NCBI GenBank assembly: GCA_013203115.1
Contig: JABMQW010000139.1
Coordinates: 1 to 33,702, forward strand
Length of the DNA stretch: 33,702 bases
Reading direction: 5' to 3'
DNA from: Fidelibacterota bacterium
GTDB lineage: Bacteria > Fidelibacterota > Marinisomatia > Marinisomatales > TCS56
Each line of letters opens with the position of its first letter. Positions within the stretch are counted from its first letter, which is position 1. Under the pieces are notes generated by a model. That model was not told the origin of the DNA and did not search any database. It was given only the letters and a program-made list of their open reading frames with translations. Below, piece after piece: positions 27,701-33,702 of the stretch. A program made the position numbers and the translations under genes.

Positions 27701-27900
27701 GCATATCCCGAGCAGACCGGCATGGAATTAAAAACTTACAGTTTAAAGAACAACTTGTTAGTTTGATTTGTAATCCCTCAGGAAAATCTTTAAAAATTGA
27801 TATTGAATGCCAGCAGCCTTTCCAATTGGAGATTTTTTGGAGAGACAAACATTATAAAAGGAAAATAAATCAAAACTCTCAACAACTGGTTATTAAGTAA
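24757..27900 (+). CDS. Secreted triple-domain glycosidase: GH13 alpha-amylase, CBM48, GH63/trehalase-like domain
   Basis: The 1047-aa protein has a signal peptide (basic start, hydrophobic core, ILA-Q cut near residue 29). A GH13 barrel follows (about 35-450) with region I DWVANH, nucleophile Asp204 (GFRCDVA), acid Glu232 (LAEAHE) and Asp293 (TNHDEN), all intact. Residues about 465-548 form a CBM48/AMPK-type glycogen-binding module (VAGSFNNWNP, GYYYYKIVSDGQWLPDP). Residues about 560-960 form an (alpha/alpha)6 glucosidase domain of GH63/GH37 type (QWDTCF with Asp616, GHYWLGSVWAPTNYM near 860, TIWECYSPE near 928). It probably cuts alpha-glucans outside the cytoplasm, the second catalytic domain releasing glucose from the products. 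I chose ATG 24757 because AGGA sits 10 bases upstream; the track's TTG 24751 is too close. It has no transporter or regulator neighbours and may be acquired. Confidence 0.88.
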   Translation: MKKQLVRYKTKVLILTFILSLLDPFQILAQKQSRTHPEWSKNLTIYEANMRQHSSEGTFKAFETYLPQLKEMGIGIIWLMPIHPIGSKNRKGSLGSYYSVKDYKAVNPEFGTLEDFKSLVNKTHELGLYVIIDWVANHTAWDHPWVSSNPDFYTKDSSGNFISPVPDWSDVIDLNFENQNLRKEMYNAMKYWVTECDIDGFRCDVAAMVPTDFWNMVSDSLNKIKPVFMLAEAHEPELHAKAFDMTYGWQFKDLMNDIAQGKKTVEDLDNYYQQEKSIYHPDAYRMIFTTNHDENSWNGTVYKRLGPAVETFAVFSGVFRGMPLVYSGQEAGLNKALEFFEKDPVEWQDHKLRGIYTKLFQLKKQNKALWNGLYGGEIVRLKTSNDKNIYSFAREKDGDKIIAIFNFSPVKQTFSINSSLLGGSYTNLFTEEKIELPENEEFELDSWGYLVFTNTEIIAQETETVRFNFYSSNANKVSVAGSFNNWNPSEHLMQQQDSLWQIDIDLAPGYYYYKIVSDGQWLPDPGNPLQINDGGESFNSIIKVGNPKKPLRASSCEAFPRGALPEPVLEQNPEWVDLYYAAWEMAWNKIKKGTPQNGFVESYMDEGFNELIYQWDTCFMTVFAVYGRNIFPVMPSLDNFYLKQRSDGYIQRVYWESTGEMAQPPTLDEPMVNPPLFAWLELRYYEIIGDSSRLKKVLPVLVKYFNWIENNCRSSAGKGLYYISPLGSGMDNTPRPNVGKAGWIDFSAQQTLAAKSIAQIAEITGEKSIALEYADKYRRIKSLINQHNWNTVDQYYFDMTEDAALSNVKHIGSFWTLLSEVASDERAELLLNHLQNPTEFWRPHLVPTLSADNQDYDPKGHYWLGSVWAPTNYMVVKGLEKYQKFSIANKIAQNHIQNMVEVYNNFNPIEEKIAFEERYADGYKTIWECYSPEIAEPATRWDNTFYSRQDFVGWSGLGPIAMLIENIIGLDIRGSENTIRWRISRADRHGIKNLQFKEQLVSLICNPSGKSLKIDIECQQPFQLEIFWRDKHYKRKINQNSQQLVIK

Positions 27901-27914
27901 CCGGTACTTAATAA
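27890..27914. repeat. Hairpin across the glycosidase stop codon
   Basis: TTATTAAGTA and TACTTAATAA form a perfect 10-bp inverted repeat around ACCGG. The TAA stop straddles the end of the left arm and the loop. It is AT-rich with no T-run, so it may be a weak terminator or a 3'-end stabiliser. Confidence 0.45.
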
Positions 27915-28057
27915 GTATGATGCCCAACACTCGCTTCCTTCAGGTAATTATAAAGATTTATTTGTCTATCCCCTCATAGAATCCTAACCAATAAATCCGT
28001 AAATTTTAATTATCATTTATGTAACATTAACACCTTAACACTTTTACGAGGTAATCA

Positions 28058-29428
28058 GTGAAAATTAATCCTTATATGTTTCGTGAATACGACATTCGCG
28101 GCAATGTAGCAGAAGATTTCCCACCGGACGTGGTGGTTGCATTAGGTAAAGGTTATGGCACATTCGTAGCCGACCAGGGCGGTCGCGAAATCACGCTATC
28201 CGGCGATATCCGTTTAACCACCCCCAGTTTGATGGACCAATTCAAACGTGGTGTATTGTCCACTGGTGTCGATGTTATCGATCTGGGTTTATTGCCCACG
28301 CCGGTCAATTATTTTTCCATGTTTCAACTGGACGTGGCTGGCGCCGTTCAGATAACCGGCAGCCACAATCCCCCGGAGTATAACGGCTTCAAGCTGAGTT
28401 ACCAGCGGGGCGCTGTTTATGGTCAGCAAATTCAGGATATTCGTCAAATTATTGAATCGGGTCACTTTGCTATTGGTGAAGGCAAAGCAGTTAGCCATGA
28501 AATCAAGGCTGATTATGAGCAAATGATTTTGAGTAAGATTAAACTGGAAAGACCGGTGAAAGTTGTCATGGATTGCGGCAATGCCGCTGCTTGTATCAAC
28601 TCGCCCACCATCTTTAAAGCGCTTGGTGTTGAATTAACCGAATTATTCTGCGATATCGACGGCACTTTTCCAAATCACCATCCCGATCCCACAGTGGAAG
28701 CCAACCTCACCGAATTGATCACCTTGATGAAAACTGGTAAATACGACGTGGGTCTTTCCTTTGATGGTGACGCCGACCGGGTCGGGGTAGTGGACGAAAC
28801 GGGTAAAATTATCTGGGCTGACCAGTTGATGTCACTCTTTCTACCAGAGATCGTGGAGCCGGGTGATGACATCCTGTTCGATGTTAAATGCTCCCAGGCC
28901 CTAGAAGACATGATTATTAAAAATGGCGGTAATCCGGTCATGTGGAAAACCGGACATTCTTTAATCAAAGTCAAGATGCGCGAATTAAATTGCAAATTCG
29001 GTGGTGAAATGAGTGGACACATCTTCTTTGCCGATGATTATTATGGCTATGATGATGCTACCTACGTGGCCGCCCGGCTGGTTCAGCTACTGTCCCGGGG
29101 TGATAAAAAATTATCGGAACTGGCAGCGGAAATACCAAAATATTATTCCACGCCGGAAATGCGGTTGATGTGTGAATCGGATGAAGAGAAATTCCGGATT
29201 GCTAAGGAAGCGGCGGAATTCTTCAGCGCTAATTACGATGTAATCGATGTTGACGGAGTCCGAATCAAATTTGGCGATGGCTGGGGTCTGGTACGCTCAT
29301 CCAATACTCAACCGGTTATCGTTTGCCGTTTCGAAGCTTCTACACAAGCCCGTATGGAAGAAATCAAAAGCCTGGTTCTAAGCAAACTGCAATCCATTGG
29401 TAAAATCGAACTAGATGCCGGTCACTGA
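28058..29428 (+). CDS. Phosphomannomutase/phosphoglucomutase (AlgC/ManB type)
   Basis: This alpha-D-phosphohexomutase interconverts mannose or glucose 6- and 1-phosphates. The 456-aa protein has all four domain marks: TGSHNPPEYNGFK with phospho-Ser102, the metal loop DGDADR (236-241), the sugar-recognition GEMSGH (316-321), and the phosphate-binding RSSNTQP near the C-terminus. The GEMSGH motif and size fit the dual PMM/PGM group. The start is GTG with GAGG 6 bases upstream. It overlaps the prenyl synthase by 14 bases. With the downstream isomerase it links fructose-6-phosphate to mannose-1-phosphate and glucose-1-phosphate for nucleotide sugars. Confidence 0.94.
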   Translation: MKINPYMFREYDIRGNVAEDFPPDVVVALGKGYGTFVADQGGREITLSGDIRLTTPSLMDQFKRGVLSTGVDVIDLGLLPTPVNYFSMFQLDVAGAVQITGSHNPPEYNGFKLSYQRGAVYGQQIQDIRQIIESGHFAIGEGKAVSHEIKADYEQMILSKIKLERPVKVVMDCGNAAACINSPTIFKALGVELTELFCDIDGTFPNHHPDPTVEANLTELITLMKTGKYDVGLSFDGDADRVGVVDETGKIIWADQLMSLFLPEIVEPGDDILFDVKCSQALEDMIIKNGGNPVMWKTGHSLIKVKMRELNCKFGGEMSGHIFFADDYYGYDDATYVAARLVQLLSRGDKKLSELAAEIPKYYSTPEMRLMCESDEEKFRIAKEAAEFFSANYDVIDVDGVRIKFGDGWGLVRSSNTQPVIVCRFEASTQARMEEIKSLVLSKLQSIGKIELDAGH

Positions 29429-30392
29429 TCATTTCTTGGTTCGTATCTCAGTTCTTCATGAAGAATTGAACCGGGCGCTGGCAGAACTTGATCTGCCAGA
29501 AACGCCCCACTACCTTTACGCCCCGATTCGTTATGTTAATACCGGCCAGGGTAAGCGCCTCCGTCCGATCCTGGTGCGGCTGACCGGGGAAGCCTGCGGT
29601 GCGAATGTTGCTGACCTGCTGAACGCGGGTCTGGCGGTGGAGTTATTACATAATTTCACCTTAGTACACGATGATATCATGGATGGTGATAACCAAAGGC
29701 ATGGTCAGCCTACCGTGCATAAGCAATGGGACGAATCCACAGCAATTCTGGCTGGTGATGGCCTGTTTGCATTAAGTCAATTATTGTTATTGAAGGTATG
29801 CGTAAATCCGTTAAAAGCACTACGGCGATTCAATGAAGCTACACTGGCGGTCTGTGAAGGCCAGGGTTTTGACAAGGAATTTGAGGCTGATTCCGCCATT
29901 ACGCTGGATCATTATCTAATCATGATCGAAAAGAAGACCGGTAACCTGATCGGATTGTGTGCCGAACTGGGTGCTATTTTAGGTGATCAGCCGGAGGCTA
30001 CTATCCAAGCCCTGTTTAATTATGGATTGGCATTGGGCAAAGCCTTTCAAATCCATGACGATGTTCTTGAGATTACAGCCGACCCGGAAATAATGGGGAA
30101 GAGTCTTGGCAGTGATATTAAAGCTGGCAAACAAACCATCCTCACTATTCTGGCTCGTGAAAAAGATGCTGGTAATTGGGGACAATTCTGTGCCTCAGTG
30201 GATACCAGTGACGAAACGAATCTTTGTCGGGCTTACCGGAATTATTTTGAATCAACCGGTGTACTCAATCAGGCCATAGCCAATGCCAAGCAGTATGGCC
30301 GGCAGGCCTTGGATTTGTTAGAAGTAATACCCTCAAAAAGTAGAAGTGTCCTGATAGAATTCACCGACCTGGTTTTAAACAGGAAGAAATAA
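29415..30392 (+). CDS. trans-Polyprenyl diphosphate synthase
   Basis: The 325-aa enzyme condenses isopentenyl diphosphate onto allylic primers. It has GQGKRLRP for substrate binding, the first Asp-rich motif HDDIMD (Asp86, Asp87, Asp90) and the second, FQIHDDVLEITAD, near residue 215. The first motif lacks the two-residue insertion of bacterial farnesyl synthases. The residue five before it is Phe81, which in geranylgeranyl synthases limits the chain to about C20. The chain length is therefore an inference, with longer quinone-type chains an alternative. The start overlaps the phosphomutase end by 14 bases, so the two are translationally coupled, an unusual pairing of sugar and isoprenoid genes. 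Confidence 0.92.
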   Translation: MPVTDHFLVRISVLHEELNRALAELDLPETPHYLYAPIRYVNTGQGKRLRPILVRLTGEACGANVADLLNAGLAVELLHNFTLVHDDIMDGDNQRHGQPTVHKQWDESTAILAGDGLFALSQLLLLKVCVNPLKALRRFNEATLAVCEGQGFDKEFEADSAITLDHYLIMIEKKTGNLIGLCAELGAILGDQPEATIQALFNYGLALGKAFQIHDDVLEITADPEIMGKSLGSDIKAGKQTILTILAREKDAGNWGQFCASVDTSDETNLCRAYRNYFESTGVLNQAIANAKQYGRQALDLLEVIPSKSRSVLIEFTDLVLNRKK

Positions 30393-30430
30393 AAATTATT
30401 CCACTCAAACCATCTAATTAACAGAATGAA

Positions 30431-31474
30431 ATGATTAAAGAACTGATAACAAAATACGACCCGGATAATATGTTTGGTGCAATTTATGATTTTCCCGATC
30501 ACATTACCGATGCTGTTCGTATCGGAGAGTCGATCCGGTTGCATAATGATTATTCGAATATAGCTACTATTGTTCTGGCGGGAATGGGTGGTTCGGCTAT
30601 CGGTGGCGATGTAGCACATATGCTGGTAGCAAATGAAATGTCCGTACCATTCAAGGTCGTACGCGGATACCGCCTGCCAAACTGGATCAATTTCAATACG
30701 CTGGTGATCTGTTCATCCTACTCCGGAAACACGGAAGAAACATTGGCAGCTTATGCCGCTGCTCGGTCCAAAGGCGCTCGCATCTGCGGGATTACCACCG
30801 GTGGCAGAATTGGTGAATTACTCGATACTGACGATCTTGACAAAATTACGATTGTGGCCGGATTACAACCCCGGGCCGCCCTGGCTTATTCATTTGTCAC
30901 TATTTTGTACCTGTTAAATAAAATTGGGATAATTGGAACCGGGTTTCAGGCGCGCTGTCAGGATACTGTTGAACTACTCAAATCAATGCGTGAGATTTAT
31001 TCTGCCAGTGACGATAATCCAACCCTGAAGCTGGCGCGCCAGGTCGCAGACCACCTGCCGATCATCTACGGTGAAACGGAAGCGACAGCCATCGTGGCTA
31101 ATCGCTGGCGGGGGCAGCTCAGTGAAAATTCCAAAATGCTGGCTTATAGCAATGAATTACCGGAGATGAACCATAATGAAATAGTGGGTTGGTCAAATAA
31201 TCCCGATCTGTTAAAACGGCTGGCGGTTCTCTGGTTACAGGATCAGGATGACCATCCCCGGGTGAAGCTGCGTCAGGAAAACAGTCGTGAATTGATTCGG
31301 GATTATTGCCTGCAAGAGGTTATTAGCGTTTCCGGAACCAGTCGTTTTGCCCGGTTGCTGCATTTGATTCACTTTGGTGACTGGCTCAGTTACTGGTGTG
31401 CTCTGGAACATGGGACCAATCCCACTCCGGTGGAAAAAATCATGGAATTGAAAGGTCGATTGGCAAAGCTCTAA
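30431..31474 (+). CDS. Bifunctional phosphoglucose/phosphomannose isomerase
   Basis: The 347-aa protein belongs to the archaeal/bacterial PGI/PMI branch of SIS-domain isomerases, which interconvert glucose-6-, fructose-6- and mannose-6-phosphate. It shows AGMGGSAIGGDVA and SSYSGNTEETL for phosphate binding, PRAALAYSF, NELPEMNHNEIVGW with the expected catalytic Glu, and the C-terminal HGTNPTPVEKIMELK signature. The length is standard for the family. It starts 38 bases after the prenyl synthase in the same orientation, completing a three-gene hexose-phosphate and isoprenoid cluster. Confidence 0.93.
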   Translation: MIKELITKYDPDNMFGAIYDFPDHITDAVRIGESIRLHNDYSNIATIVLAGMGGSAIGGDVAHMLVANEMSVPFKVVRGYRLPNWINFNTLVICSSYSGNTEETLAAYAAARSKGARICGITTGGRIGELLDTDDLDKITIVAGLQPRAALAYSFVTILYLLNKIGIIGTGFQARCQDTVELLKSMREIYSASDDNPTLKLARQVADHLPIIYGETEATAIVANRWRGQLSENSKMLAYSNELPEMNHNEIVGWSNNPDLLKRLAVLWLQDQDDHPRVKLRQENSRELIRDYCLQEVISVSGTSRFARLLHLIHFGDWLSYWCALEHGTNPTPVEKIMELKGRLAKL

Positions 31475-31488
31475 TTGTTATTATGATC

Positions 31489-31517
31489 TTGTGGAAATTT
31501 GAATCACGGGTTATATT
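31489..31517 (+). promoter_or_regulatory. Candidate promoter of the BFN gene
   Basis: TTGTGG (31489-31494) and TATATT (31512-31517) have 17-bp spacing. The -10 box matches at five of six bases, the -35 at three. A start about 7 bases downstream would lie within a few bases of the ATG at 31527, giving a near-leaderless mRNA. This would fit the absence of a Shine-Dalgarno. Confidence 0.35.
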
Positions 31518-31526
31518 GGTACTAAG

Positions 31527-32084
31527 ATGAAGCTGATTCCAGTACAGGTAGAGAAAATTTCCTTTCATCCTTCCAGCCATAGTTATGCTGTAATACTAAA
31601 AGAATTGGAAGGGGAAAGAAAATTACCAGTTATTGTAGGTGCTTTCGAAGCTCAGTCGATAGCGCTGGCACTGGAAAAGGTACAACCTCCGCGTCCTATG
31701 ACCCATGACCTGATCAGGAATGTTGTTCAAAGTATTGATGCTGATCTGACAGCAGTCACCGTAACCGAATTAAAGGATGGTGTTTACTATGCCCGTCTGG
31801 AATTGGACAGTATTTTATTTGGATCACGTTCAATCGACAGCCGTCCTAGTGATGCCATCGCGGTAGCTTTGCGATTAAACGCACCAATCATGGTTGCAGA
31901 ACAGGTGATGCGGGAATCATCAGTTTTGGATAAGGAGGCTCCTGCGATAATTCAACCAGAAACTAAAAATCCCGGTAAACCGACCAGAATGCGACTGGAA
32001 AAAGAGCTCGGGCGAGCGGTAGAGCGAGAAGAATATGAAATTGCCGCGAAGCTGCGGGATAAAATCAAAGAATTATATTCTTAA
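31527..32084 (+). CDS. Bifunctional-nuclease (BFN/DUF151) protein with C-terminal UVR motif
   Basis: The 185-aa product starts with a BFN domain (about 1-130; LPVIVGAFEAQSIALALEK and SRPSDAIAVALRLNAPIMV are diagnostic). It ends with a UvrB/UvrC-type helical hairpin (LEKELGRAVEREEYEIAAKLRDKIKEL, about 155-182). BFN proteins were first described as plant nucleases and are common in bacteria with unproven roles; the UVR motif is a protein-interaction element. The BFN-UVR pairing is a recurrent FCB and Actinobacteria architecture. No Shine-Dalgarno precedes the ATG. Its stop overlaps the rnc stop on the other strand by 3 bases. Confidence 0.9.
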   Translation: MKLIPVQVEKISFHPSSHSYAVILKELEGERKLPVIVGAFEAQSIALALEKVQPPRPMTHDLIRNVVQSIDADLTAVTVTELKDGVYYARLELDSILFGSRSIDSRPSDAIAVALRLNAPIMVAEQVMRESSVLDKEAPAIIQPETKNPGKPTRMRLEKELGRAVEREEYEIAAKLRDKIKELYS

Positions 32085-32797
32085 TAGGTTTTAATTAAAG
32101 TATCCAAAGCTATTTGAGCCGCGGCCTGTTCCGCGGTTTTTTTATTGCTGCCTATTCCTGATGGATAGGAATGGTCACCGATTTTAACATGTACCTCAAA
32201 TAATTTTTGATGTTCCGGTCCGGAAACCGCGGCCAGGCAGAATTTGGGGTTCTGCAGTTGCCGGGTATGACAGAGTTCGATCAATCGGCCTTTGAAGTTG
32301 GTTGCTTTCCAGGCATCAAATCGATGCCGCCAGATGGTATCAAGTACTAATTTTTCACATGGTTCTATCCCACCATCCATGTAGATAGCTCCAATTAGTG
32401 CTTCATAAACATTACCCAGTTGTTTGATGGCAATTTTATCTATATCCAAATCAACCGATGGCTCAATCTCCAACAAGGTCAACAGATCAAGCAAATATCC
32501 CATGTCAGCCAGAAAAGATTTTTGTACCAGTGCTGATCGTTTCTGGGTTAGGATGCCCTCATCGCCTTCGGGAAATTCCTGCATCAATGCTTCACTGACT
32601 ACCAGATCAATAACAGCATCACCGAGGAATTCCAGACGTTCGTAATTGGTACGGGGGAGCGAGGTTATGGAACGATGGGTAAAAGCCTGTTCCACATATT
32701 TTGTTTGTTTAAATCGATAGTGGATACATTTTTCAAGTTCGGCGAAACGATTATTTTTGTTTCGCCGACGGAAGAAAAACAGGGATAAAAAAGACAA
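32081..32797 (-). CDS. rnc: Ribonuclease III
   Basis: RNase III cleaves double-stranded RNA, including rRNA precursors. The 238-aa protein has the signature ERLEFLGDAVIDL (Glu53, Glu56, Asp60), the second metal site region LGNVYEALIGAIYMDGG with Glu132, and a C-terminal double-stranded RNA-binding domain (about 167-236, ending KKTAEQAAAQIAL). Asn129 stands where E. coli has Asp114, a substitution I recall in Bacteroidota-type enzymes. The start is TTG, 5 bases after fabF; no ATG or GTG lies before the domain. The first 20 codons are Phe/Arg-rich and encode a perfect RNA hairpin. The fabF-rnc pair is a conserved operon. Confidence 0.94.
   Translation of the reverse strand: MSFLSLFFFRRRNKNNRFAELEKCIHYRFKQTKYVEQAFTHRSITSLPRTNYERLEFLGDAVIDLVVSEALMQEFPEGDEGILTQKRSALVQKSFLADMGYLLDLLTLLEIEPSVDLDIDKIAIKQLGNVYEALIGAIYMDGGIEPCEKLVLDTIWRHRFDAWKATNFKGRLIELCHTRQLQNPKFCLAAVSGPEHQKLFEVHVKIGDHSYPSGIGSNKKTAEQAAAQIALDTLIKTY
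32119..32143 (+). terminator. Plus-strand terminator embedded antisense in rnc
   Basis: CCGCGG, the loop CCTGTT, CCGCGG and seven T lie 35 bases past the BFN stop. They form a standard terminator for the plus-strand transcript. The same bases encode the KKTAEQAAAQ helix of the RNase III RNA-binding domain on the minus strand, so the terminator is built inside a coding region. Confidence 0.85.
32739..32768 (-). promoter_or_regulatory. Hairpin in the 5' coding region of rnc mRNA
   Basis: TCGGCGAAAC and GTTTCGCCGA form a perfect 10-bp stem with a 10-base AT-rich loop, about 30-60 bases into the rnc reading frame. RNase III genes in other bacteria are autoregulated by cleavage of a hairpin near the mRNA 5' end. 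This one is short for that role, and the function is inferred. Confidence 0.45.
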
Positions 32798-32801
32798 TTT
32801 A

Positions 32802-33702
32802 TTAATTCCAGCGTTTTATGAGCAGGACGCCGTTATGTCCTCCAAATCCTAAGGAATTAGAAATTATAGTATCAACTTTTGCGGAAATTGCGGTATTGGG
32901 AACATAATTCAGGTCACATTCCGGATCAGCGTCAGTCAAGTTGATTGTGGGTGGTATTATTTGGTTTTCTATGATAAGTAAAGCAGCAATTGCCTCGATA
33001 GCGCCACTGGCTCCTAACAGGTGTCCGGTCATAGATTTAGTTGAACTGATATATAAATTATCGGCATGATCACCAAATACGGTTCGGATCGCTATTGATT
33101 CGTTTTTATCATTATGGGGGGTAGAGGTGCCATGAGCATTAATATAATCTACATCGCTGTATTTCATACTGGCATCGCGAATGGCAGCTTCCATTGCCTT
33201 AGCGGCTCCAGCGCCACCGGAAGCGGGCTGTGTTACATGGAAAGCATCATTGGTAGCACCGTACCCGGCGATTTCACCCAATATCCGGGCGCCACGTTGA
33301 CGGGCGTGTTCCAACTCCTCCAGCACCAGAATGCCAGCTCCTTCGGCAATTACAAACCCGTTGCGATTTAAATCAAATGGTCGGCTGGCTTTAGTTGGTT
33401 CATCATTCCTGGTGGACAGGGCTTTCATATTGGCAAAACCGGCTACTGCCATCGGACAAACCGAAGCTTCTGATCCGCCTGAGATCATAATGTCAGCCTC
33501 GCCGTACTGGATTGTACGCATTGCTACACCCAGGGCGTCCGTTCCGGAAGCGCAGGCCGATACAACTACGTGGTTGGGACCTTTAAAACCCCATTTGATG
33601 GCAATATGACCAGCGGCAATATTAGCAATCATTTTAGGGATGAAGAACGGTGATACCCGGCGTGGACCCTTTTCAAGCAGGTTCCGATGCTGCTCTTCAA
33701 AT
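32802..33702 (-). CDS. fabF: Beta-ketoacyl-ACP synthase II (5' end outside window)
   Basis: FabF condenses malonyl-ACP with acyl-ACP in fatty-acid elongation. The visible 300 residues hold the catalytic triad motifs: VSACASGTDAL (Cys), NAHGTSTPHND (His) and STKSMTGHLLGASG (Lys and His), ending at SNSLGFGGHN. The frame stays open to the right edge beyond the track's internal ATG and reads EEQHRNLLEKGPRRVSPFFIP, a standard FabF segment. The gene is therefore complete in nature but cut by the window, lacking about 110 N-terminal residues. It lies 5 bases upstream of rnc. In many bacteria acpP precedes it. Confidence 0.96.
   Translation of the reverse strand, partial: FEEQHRNLLEKGPRRVSPFFIPKMIANIAAGHIAIKWGFKGPNHVVVSACASGTDALGVAMRTIQYGEADIMISGGSEASVCPMAVAGFANMKALSTRNDEPTKASRPFDLNRNGFVIAEGAGILVLEELEHARQRGARILGEIAGYGATNDAFHVTQPASGGAGAAKAMEAAIRDASMKYSDVDYINAHGTSTPHNDKNESIAIRTVFGDHADNLYISSTKSMTGHLLGASGAIEAIAALLIIENQIIPPTINLTDADPECDLNYVPNTAISAKVDTIISNSLGFGGHNGVLLIKRWN

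Noticed and set aside
1-33702. CRISPR arrays, tRNA or rRNA genes, toxin-antitoxin pairs
   Set aside because: No regularly spaced repeats, cloverleaf or rRNA motifs, or paired small ORFs with family motifs were seen on either strand by eye. A tRNAscan or minced run could confirm.

Overview
The window is a gene-dense, moderate-GC bacterial chromosome segment made almost entirely of housekeeping genes, with no phage, CRISPR or integron block. Several features point to a Gram-negative diderm of the FCB superphylum, such as Neomarinimicrobiota, KSB1 or Calditrichota-like lineages. These are a lipoprotein with a C-terminal PNGGE module beside a FadL/PorV-like outer-membrane barrel, an LptF/G permease, a DksA with a HMADAGTD tip, and an RNase III with Asn at a usual catalytic Asp position. 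The phylum is an inference; no rRNA or tRNA gene is present to settle it.

Layout. At 1-713 lies a 5'-truncated DegP/HtrA remnant that keeps only its PDZ region, closed by a perfect 14-bp terminator. At 921-6991 is a tightly packed, mostly overlapping operon: ileS, dksA, lspA, rluD, xerC/D. IleRS carries altered signature motifs (GVHH instead of HIGH, DMHKS instead of KMSKS). Two tandem hairpins precede a short hpf and a sugar-1-phosphate nucleotidyltransferase (7092-8314).

The most striking region is 8335-15859. A good sigma70-type promoter fires directly into a SAM-II riboswitch aptamer. The aptamer is followed at once by an intrinsic terminator whose T-run ends three bases before the metH start codon. 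Downstream lie metH, metF, metK and ahcY, which together form a closed activated-methyl cycle (homocysteine, methionine, SAM, SAH, homocysteine), ended by another terminator. The cycle's product therefore appears to control the whole operon.

At 15977-20394 are a 985-aa uncharacterised lipoprotein and an outer-membrane barrel, coupled by a TGATG overlap. They converge head-on with an LptF/G permease (minus strand), and a palindrome covers both stop codons. Next come DUF503-prmA (minus), murQ, and an ICMT-like membrane methyltransferase followed by a REP-like palindrome. A secreted triple-domain glycosidase (GH13 amylase, CBM48, GH63/trehalase-like barrel) follows. A second metabolic cluster (28058-31474) holds phosphomanno/phosphoglucomutase, a polyprenyl diphosphate synthase and a bifunctional phosphoglucose/phosphomannose isomerase. 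It supplies mannose/glucose-1-phosphate and isoprenoid carrier or lipid precursors. The right end has a bifunctional-nuclease-family gene that converges with fabF-rnc on the minus strand; fabF runs off the window.

Many starts in the ORF track are over-extended. I moved the starts of dksA, metH, the barrel protein, prmA, murQ and the glycosidase on the basis of Shine-Dalgarno sites, signal peptides or family N-termini.
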